Shown here one piece after another: positions 58,220-64,000 of a DNA stretch of 64,000 nucleotides (its first letter is position 1; every line of letters begins with the position of its first letter). Origin of the DNA: JANOSH01 sp031415695. Its GTDB lineage: Bacteria > Actinomycetota > Acidimicrobiia > Acidimicrobiales > Ilumatobacteraceae. The stretch is taken from NCBI GenBank assembly GCA_031415695.1, contig JANOSH010000031.1, positions 62,001 through 126,000 on the forward strand, read 5' to 3'. The notes under the pieces are model-generated. The model worked only from the letters and a program-made list of their open reading frames with translations, was not told the DNA's origin and did no database searches. The position numbers were made by a program, and so were the translations under genes.

Positions 58220-60352
58220 ATGGAATCAAACCAAGAACAATCGAGCATCCGCTGGTGGACGGTAGCCAAGTTCTTGGGCCTGATCGCGCTAACGACCAGT
58301 GCCACGGCAGTTGGCGTCGAGCGACAGGCGCGCATCACTTGGCTGGTCGGCTCGTTGACGACTGCGAGTTTGCTGTACCTCGCCAACCGGGCATACCGGG
58401 TGTGGATTGAGACGCGCCCGGGAGAATTTATCTGGCGCGAGGAAACTGGACTGGTCGCCGGCCTAGCGGGTATCTGGCTCGCCGCATACATGTTGAAGTG
58501 GTCGTCGGCTCGAAGTAGTTCGACTCAGGCGACATTCGGGGTTGGAATGATTCTTCTGAGCTTGGTACCTGTAGCTAACGCGGTCGGCAAGGATGTTTCC
58601 GAACGCGCCAACAGCGGGGTCATGTCGTCGCGCCTATTCAGGCTGTCGCTCAACGCGTTCGTCGTGGCAATTGCAGTAGTGCCTGCGTTGCACATTGTTG
58701 GAGTGCGATGGCTGGTGTGTCTCGGCGTTGCGTTCATGTGGTGGTTGGCGGGTGTCATCGACCGATCAAGCTCTTTCGGTTGGTGGAAACTAGTTGCTGT
58801 CACAAGTGGCGCCGCGGCCGTGGTCATTGTCGCCGTCTTGCGGTTGTTGAATGTCTCGTCGCTCTCCCAGACCCAAGCTGCCGTGGTAATTCTCGGTCTT
58901 ATCGTGGCCTTTGGGGTGGCCGTCGATTGCATCTCGGCGCGTGCCCGGCGCAATCGTCAGAGCTGGAAGCGTCGGCTAATGGCGCGAAAATGGTGCCCCA
59001 GGCTGGCCGGGGTGATTGGGCTGGCCAGCCTGGTGTGGATGTTCGTCGCACTCGGTGGAACGTCTCGCGCCATCAAGTTGGTTGTCATTATTGGCTTGCT
59101 GGTGTTGGGACTTTCGTTCCTGACGTCGGGTGAGGGATTCGTGATGGCGGCGCTGGTCGGGGCGTTGGCTGTGTGGACGGTGCAGGGTCGCGTTGATGCC
59201 AAGCCGACCGACCCGAATCCCACCTCGGCGTCGCGAATTGTTGCCATTGGCGATTCGTACATGTCGGGTGAAGGGTCGCTCCGGTTCTTCCCCGGTACCA
59301 ACATCGCTCGCGGCAACGAGTGCCGACAAAGCTCGACCGCGTTCGCCTACCTCTTGGCCGACAAGCTTGACAAAGGTCTCGACTTCTACGCGTGCTCCGG
59401 TGCCCAAGCCAAGAACGTTTGGGATGTCGCCCAGGTCAGTGCCACCAAACGCGGCTCCGACATTGGCAAAAAGCCGCAATTGGGTAACGTCGACACGGCG
59501 GCGGTTGGCAATTCGCCGGCGCTCATACTCGTATCGATTGGTGGCAACGACGCCTTCTTTGGCGACCTGGGCCTTGGGTGTGCGCTACCGGGTACGTGCG
59601 ACGAACTCAACTCGGTGTTCTTCGGTCGGCTCCACGATGTTCGTGCCAACGTTTCGAACGCGCTGAACAAGGTGGCGGAAACGTTTCCAAAATCGCCGAT
59701 TGTGGTGGTGCCGTATCCGGACATGTTTGGTACTGGCAGTTGTGATGGGCTGCCTCTCGAGGGCACCGAGGTGACGTACCTCCGGTCGTTCATTATGGAA
59801 CTCAACCAAACCCTGGTAGCGGCTGTGTCCGACTCGAACGGTCGACTCGCCGAAGCACAAATCGCGTACCTCGTCGCTGGCGAAACTGCCTACCAGGGTC
59901 ACCAACTCTGCGACCCGAACCGAGCGGGACCCGATCCGTTTAACACCATCGTGCGTCACCCCACTGAAGGGCTCACACTCGCCGACCGGTTCTATCCTCG
60001 CAACTGGTTGCATGGGACCTTTCACCCAACGCCGTTCGGGCATCAACTGATTGCGACCGAGCTCGAACGGTGGTGGCTCGCTCGTTCTTCAGGAACCGTG
60101 TCGAACCCGCCGGCGGTTGAACCGGTCGTAGCCTCGACGTCTGTTTCAGAGTGTCCTGATGATGCGTCGCTCTGCAGGCGCGAGGTGGGCACGTGGATGG
60201 TCGCCCAAACAACCCAAGCGCTGCGAAAAGTGCTGTTGCCCGGCGTACTTCTCCTTGCTGTCGGCTGGATGTTGGGCGTGGCGCTTCCGGGCGGAGATGG
60301 CTCCTACGACTGGTTACGGAAGCTGAAGGCTGTCCTCGCCGATTTGCGATAG
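58220..60352 (+). CDS. Multi-pass membrane protein with a C-terminal SGNH/GDSL hydrolase domain
   Basis: A 710-residue protein. The first 335 residues carry about nine to ten membrane segments. Residues about 345-620 are an SGNH hydrolase: block I VAIGDSYMSGEGS, block III SIGGNDAFFGDLG, block V HPTPFGHQLI. A further membrane helix follows near the C-terminus (VLLPGVLLLAVGWMLGVAL). The catalytic domain should be extracellular. It may remove or move acyl groups of envelope glycans. Confidence 0.82.
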   Translation: MESNQEQSSIRWWTVAKFLGLIALTTSATAVGVERQARITWLVGSLTTASLLYLANRAYRVWIETRPGEFIWREETGLVAGLAGIWLAAYMLKWSSARSSSTQATFGVGMILLSLVPVANAVGKDVSERANSGVMSSRLFRLSLNAFVVAIAVVPALHIVGVRWLVCLGVAFMWWLAGVIDRSSSFGWWKLVAVTSGAAAVVIVAVLRLLNVSSLSQTQAAVVILGLIVAFGVAVDCISARARRNRQSWKRRLMARKWCPRLAGVIGLASLVWMFVALGGTSRAIKLVVIIGLLVLGLSFLTSGEGFVMAALVGALAVWTVQGRVDAKPTDPNPTSASRIVAIGDSYMSGEGSLRFFPGTNIARGNECRQSSTAFAYLLADKLDKGLDFYACSGAQAKNVWDVAQVSATKRGSDIGKKPQLGNVDTAAVGNSPALILVSIGGNDAFFGDLGLGCALPGTCDELNSVFFGRLHDVRANVSNALNKVAETFPKSPIVVVPYPDMFGTGSCDGLPLEGTEVTYLRSFIMELNQTLVAAVSDSNGRLAEAQIAYLVAGETAYQGHQLCDPNRAGPDPFNTIVRHPTEGLTLADRFYPRNWLHGTFHPTPFGHQLIATELERWWLARSSGTVSNPPAVEPVVASTSVSECPDDASLCRREVGTWMVAQTTQALRKVLLPGVLLLAVGWMLGVALPGGDGSYDWLRKLKAVLADLR

Positions 60353-60451
60353 CTCTCGCGCCGGACCGCGCCGAGGACGCGCCCATGCGCGAAAGCTTGC
60401 CTTGGGTACCGATTGATCCTTGGTGCAACCCAGGGTGTAGGACTGTGGGTC

Positions 60452-61456
60452 ATGGGACAGACCAACACTCGTATCGTGCTCGCTCGCCGACCTGTTGGCG
60501 AGGCCACGCCCGATTGCTTCTCGACCGAGGTGGCCGAGCTTGTGCCGCTCGACGCCGATCAAGTCCGCGTCGCCGTGGAGTTCATTTCAGTCGACGCCGG
60601 AACGCGCACCATGCTGCGCGGTGAAGGCTTCCATCAGCAAGTCGGTATCGGCGATGTCATTCTCGCTAGCGGCGTCGGGCGAGTGGTCGCTTCGACGGCC
60701 GATGGTTGGAATGTCGGCGACGCGGTGCGAGGCCGTTTGGGTGCACAGACCATTGCAACCGTGTCGCCCAAGGTGATCGAGAAGGTCGATGACTCGGTCG
60801 GTCCGTTGAGCGCTCATCTCGGGATCTTGGGCGGGTCAACCGGGGTCACGGCGTGGATTGGGGTGCGGCGGGTTGCCAAACCACAGCCGGGCGATGTGTT
60901 CGTGGTTTCGGCGGCCGCAGGTGCCGTTGGGTCGATCGTTGGACAGATCGCGAAACGCGACGGCGCTCGCGTCATCGGTATCGCCGGCGGCCCAAAAAAA
61001 GTTGCCTACCTCATCGAGACGCTCGGATTCGATGCTGCTATCGACTACAAAAACGAGAACGTTAACGAGCGGCTGCGAGCGATCGCTCCCGACGGAGTCA
61101 ACATCTTTTTCGACAACGTGGGCGGGCCTATCCTCGATGCGGTGCTCGACAACCTGGCGTTAAGGGCGCGCGTCGTGATCTGTGGTGCTGTGTCCCAATA
61201 TGACGACATGGACAATGTCACGGGTCCGTCGAAGTATCTGCGTTTGGCCGAGCGCCAAGCATGCATGGAGGGCTTTGCGTACTTCCACTTCCCCGAGCTC
61301 ATTGCGCCGGCCAAGGCGGAACTGGCTGAGTGGCTCGTCGACGGGTCCCTGGTCCTAGCCGAGGAGATTTTTGAAGGTGTCGAACGGTACCCCGAGGCGT
61401 TGCAGTTCATGTTCAACGGTGGCAATACCGGCAAGCTGCTCGTTCGGGTCAGCTGA
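60452..61456 (+). CDS. NADP-dependent MDR oxidoreductase (zinc-free)
   Basis: A 334-residue medium-chain dehydrogenase/reductase of the leukotriene B4 dehydrogenase/curcumin reductase type. The NADP site is VSAAAGAVGSIVGQIAKRDGA, and LGGSTGVTAWIGVRRV is the family loop. There are no zinc ligands. It probably reduces C=C bonds of enones. ATG 60452 is preferred to the longer frame. It is convergent with the MFS gene, overlapping by 8 bases. Confidence 0.88.
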   Translation: MGQTNTRIVLARRPVGEATPDCFSTEVAELVPLDADQVRVAVEFISVDAGTRTMLRGEGFHQQVGIGDVILASGVGRVVASTADGWNVGDAVRGRLGAQTIATVSPKVIEKVDDSVGPLSAHLGILGGSTGVTAWIGVRRVAKPQPGDVFVVSAAAGAVGSIVGQIAKRDGARVIGIAGGPKKVAYLIETLGFDAAIDYKNENVNERLRAIAPDGVNIFFDNVGGPILDAVLDNLALRARVVICGAVSQYDDMDNVTGPSKYLRLAERQACMEGFAYFHFPELIAPAKAELAEWLVDGSLVLAEEIFEGVERYPEALQFMFNGGNTGKLLVRVS

Positions 61457-62870
61457 TTTCAGAAGCGGCGCGAGGCTTGGGCCAGGCCAGTGCGATGACA
61501 ACGGCACTGACCAGTGACGACAGGCTCAGCACGAAAAAGGCGCGGCGGAACGGACCGAGGGGATCGGCGGCTTGGTTGTTTCCAAGAGCAGCGACCACTG
61601 CGGCAATGCCCAACGCTCCGCTGAGGAATCGCCCGGTGTTGAATGCGGCGTTGGCTTGGCCGAAGAGCGAGCGTGGAACATCGAGCAGCGCAGCACCGTT
61701 CAGGGGGGCGAACGTAAGACCCATCCCGAAGCCGAACAGTACGAGGCCCGGAAACATGTGCGTCCAATACTGCGGCGTTTGGGTCTGCTGTGTAACGAAC
61801 CACAGGTTGGCGAACGTCGTGAGGATAGCGCCAGCCAGAAGGATCCGGCGGTAACCGATTCGACCGACGATGCGACCGACAAGGATCGACAACGTGCCTC
61901 CAATTATCGGTGTCGGTGTGATGGCGAGGCCAATATCGAGGCCTTTGTAGTTCCAGAGTTGGGCCAGCATCAAGGGCCACACCAGCCACACGGCCATGCC
62001 GACAACCGACACGAACACATTGGCGATACTGGCCACCCGAAACGTCGGTATCGAGAACAATTCGAGCGAGATGAGGGGCCTGGGGTGCCGTCGCGAGCGG
62101 CGTAGAAAAAACCACAGCAGCGTGCACCCGACGATCAGCGAAACAAGTATGGAGCGACTCGCCCATCCCCACTTGGGTCCTTGCACTATGGCGAGCGCAA
62201 GTAGCCCGAGGGCCACGGTGCCGATGACTACGCCGACAAGGTCGGGCAGTACAGCCGCATCTGCGCGTTCCGCGGCCGAGGGCTCGGCATCGCCCAAGAA
62301 CATGGCGACGCTCAGCGCAACGCCGGCGCAGATGGCGGGCGCAGTGAACACCCATCTCCAGCCGCCAACCTCCAACAATCCGGCGGCGAGGACTGGAGCG
62401 ATCGATGAGCCAATAGGGAATGCGGCCGTCCAGGCACCTATGGCGACTGCCCGTCGGGAGTCTGGCCAACGAGCTAGCGCAATCGTGAGTGACGAGGGAA
62501 CGATAAGAGCCCCGCCTGCACCTTGTAAACACCGTGCTGCGATGAGGGCACCTGCGCCCGGTGCAGCCGCGGCCGCTAGGGATGAGACCATGAAAACCAC
62601 GAGGCCCGCGACGAACATTTTGTGCGACCCGAACCGGTCTGCGAGCTGTCCGCCCAATAACGTGAACGCGGCGATAATGATCGAGTAGCCCGACAACGCC
62701 CACGACAAAACCGATCGGCTTACGTTGTCGAAATCGGCTTCGATACTCGGGAAGGCGAGGTTCGTGCCGGTTACGGCCAGTGGAATGGAGGCCATAGCCA
62801 GGATTGCGACCGCGAGCCCAAGGCCGGCGTGACGATGCTCGACGACCAGGACATCGTGCACCTTAGACAT
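61449..62870 (-). CDS. MFS transporter, DHA2-like (14-TM) drug/proton antiporter
   Basis: A 473-residue transporter with 14 probable membrane segments. Motif A is GGQLADRFGSHKMF, and ARCLQGAGGALIVPSSL is the antiporter motif C region. The start at 62870 (MSKVHDVLV) was chosen over a longer frame. A related MFS gene lies directly upstream on the same strand. Confidence 0.87.
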   Translation of the reverse strand: MSKVHDVLVVEHRHAGLGLAVAILAMASIPLAVTGTNLAFPSIEADFDNVSRSVLSWALSGYSIIIAAFTLLGGQLADRFGSHKMFVAGLVVFMVSSLAAAAAPGAGALIAARCLQGAGGALIVPSSLTIALARWPDSRRAVAIGAWTAAFPIGSSIAPVLAAGLLEVGGWRWVFTAPAICAGVALSVAMFLGDAEPSAAERADAAVLPDLVGVVIGTVALGLLALAIVQGPKWGWASRSILVSLIVGCTLLWFFLRRSRRHPRPLISLELFSIPTFRVASIANVFVSVVGMAVWLVWPLMLAQLWNYKGLDIGLAITPTPIIGGTLSILVGRIVGRIGYRRILLAGAILTTFANLWFVTQQTQTPQYWTHMFPGLVLFGFGMGLTFAPLNGAALLDVPRSLFGQANAAFNTGRFLSGALGIAAVVAALGNNQAADPLGPFRRAFFVLSLSSLVSAVVIALAWPKPRAASEIS

Positions 62871-62927
62871 ATGCCATGCTTCCACGGCGCACCGACGACA
62901 CACGTGTCGCACCGCTGTACGGATCGG

Positions 62928-64000
62928 CTACTGAGCGGGTCGGCGGATGCCAAGAGCCGAGATCAAAGCAACCGACGACACCGCAGCGGCCACCACAAAA
63001 GCGGTGTGATATGAACCGGCCAGACCGTCTCGGGCGAGGCGTGAGACCTGGACGGTCTGCATCAACTGGACGCCGCCGGCGGATCCAATTTGAACCATCA
63101 TCTGGCTAGTGGCGGCAACCACTCCAAGATCGTGCAGTTCGACTGATGTCGTGAGCATGGCAAGCAGCGGTGCAACGATGACGCCAACTCCCACACCCGC
63201 GAAGCCAAGAAGGAACACGATCTCGAGCGCCGAGGTGCCGGTGTCGATACGGGTCAGCAGCAGGCATGCTGTGATGTTGAGAATCACACCCGTTACGACG
63301 ATGCGTCGGTTGCCCGTTCGCATCACTAGCCACGCGCTCAGCGGGCCCGCCAGCCCCCACATAAGGGGCCGGCCAATGGTGAGCAAACTGATGTGAGTCG
63401 CCCCGTAGCCATAGAGCTGGGACAACATCAAGGGAATCAGTACGAAGCCGCCCTGGTACGCGACCTGGCAGAAACCTTGGGTCACCATCGGGATAGTGAA
63501 CTCGCGCATACGGAAATAGTGCAGCGGCAGTAGAGGGTGCGGCGTGCTTCGCTCGCGCAGGACAAAACCCACGGCGGCGACGGGCGTAGCGATGAACAGT
63601 GTCAGCACAATGGGGTGGTTCCAGCCCCAGAGCGGCCCGCGGTTCACGGCGAACAGCAAGGCGAACGCCGCGACTGCCAACAGCGTGGTGCCCGGAATAT
63701 CGAAGTGGACAGTGGTGGTGTGCTGGGATTGTGGAAGTACACGTGACGCCACGATGAACGCGGCAATTGTGAGGGGCACCTGGGCAATGAATATCCATCG
63801 CCACCCGAACTGGTCGATGACGGGCCCACCCGCGACCATGCCCAGGACGGGGCCGCCTGCCATCACGAGCCCCCAGTAGCCGAGCGCCTTGACTCGCTGA
63901 TCGCGGGGGAACACCTCGCTGATAATTGCCATGCCAGTTGGTGCTGTGGAGGAACCGAATACGGCACTCGCAGTTCGAAAAAGAATCGCAGTGAGAGCGG
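62928..64000 (-). CDS. MFS transporter, DHA2-like (partial, 5' end outside window)
   Basis: The frame is open to the window edge. It reads ALTAILFRTASAVFGSSTAP before the internal Met at 63932, then SEVFPRDQRVKALGYWGLVM and GPVIDQFGWRWIFIAQVP, typical of 14-TM drug transporters. It is 58 bases from the next MFS gene and probably in one operon with it. Confidence 0.85.
   Translation of the reverse strand, partial: ALTAILFRTASAVFGSSTAPTGMAIISEVFPRDQRVKALGYWGLVMAGGPVLGMVAGGPVIDQFGWRWIFIAQVPLTIAAFIVASRVLPQSQHTTTVHFDIPGTTLLAVAAFALLFAVNRGPLWGWNHPIVLTLFIATPVAAVGFVLRERSTPHPLLPLHYFRMREFTIPMVTQGFCQVAYQGGFVLIPLMLSQLYGYGATHISLLTIGRPLMWGLAGPLSAWLVMRTGNRRIVVTGVILNITACLLLTRIDTGTSALEIVFLLGFAGVGVGVIVAPLLAMLTTSVELHDLGVVAATSQMMVQIGSAGGVQLMQTVQVSRLARDGLAGSYHTAFVVAAAVSSVALISALGIRRPAQ

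Noticed and set aside
1..64000. CRISPR arrays, insertion sequences, phage genes or plasmid origins
   Set aside because: None seen: no regular repeats with spacers, no transposase or integrase-like proteins, and no terminal inverted repeats with target duplications were noticed.

Overview
The window is GC-rich, actinobacterial-type DNA, with densely packed genes and many ATGA, GTGA or TTGA start/stop overlaps. LLM-class flavin enzymes, a PPOX-family protein, a P450 with its small ferredoxin, TIGR02587/TIGR02588-type genes and a high-affinity-type [NiFe] hydrogenase suggest an Acidimicrobiia-like member of the Actinomycetota. That placement is inferred from gene content. No rRNA, tRNA, CRISPR array or insertion sequence was recognised.

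The centre of the window (about 6.9-26.2 kb) is a hydrogenase locus. A minus-strand operon (20092 to 12428) encodes the small and large subunits of a group 1h/5-like [NiFe] hydrogenase, two maturation-protease-like proteins, a NifU-like protein, a TPR protein, an unknown protein and a BirA-like protein. Two plus-strand operons flank it. Operon I (10058-12307) has two single-TM mini-proteins, a DUF1059 protein and two CooC/MinD-type ATPases. Operon II (20219-26167) has three such mini-proteins, a Cys-rich winged-helix protein, a PadR regulator, another CooC-type ATPase, then hypC, a SIS-HypC-like gene, a gmhA-like gene, hypD and hypE. A fourth minus-strand unit carries a CooC-type ATPase and hypF. 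Both divergent promoter regions share a palindrome with an identical right arm and the same 5-nt spacer, so the four units look like one regulon. No hypA or hypB is present, so the four CooC-type ATPases are candidates for nickel insertion.

The most striking observation is probable selenocysteine use. The CooC-type gene at 11570-12307 has two in-frame TGA codons, one codon apart, exactly where its paralogues have the CxC motif (a U-P-U motif). A SECIS-like hairpin follows, with its apical loop 19 nt after the second TGA. About 14 kb away a DsrE-like gene (26621-26247, minus) has one in-frame TGA where the family has a CxxC-type cysteine. It is followed by a perfect 7-bp hairpin whose loop is also 19 nt after the TGA. 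This gene is translationally coupled to a dipeptide/nickel-type ABC transporter operon (30-32 kb down to 26.6 kb) that has a permease-ATPase fusion. No selA, selB, selC or selD gene lies in the window.

The flanks are mixed. At 0-6.9 kb there are an LLM oxidoreductase with a TetR regulator, a P450 with ferredoxin, and two broken genes. At 32.5-40.8 kb there are a methyltransferase, a glycosyltransferase and an acyl-CoA-dehydrogenase-like gene, then GH130, GAF/phosphatase, CBM48-STAS and stress genes, a catalase remnant and a PIG-L deacetylase. At 40.9-50.2 kb a purine/nucleoside module has a BMP-type ABC transporter, a regulator, a fused xanthine-dehydrogenase-like molybdenum hydroxylase and an LLM enzyme. 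At 50.3-53.3 kb there are an antitoxin with a decayed partner, an ECF sigma factor with a membrane partner, a perfect 30-bp palindrome and a frameshifted Cu/Zn superoxide dismutase. At 53.4-64 kb there is general metabolism (PIG-L, phytanoyl-CoA dioxygenase, hydrolase, MetY, cupin, SGNH hydrolase, quinone-oxidoreductase-like enzyme) and two MFS transporters, the last cut by the window edge.
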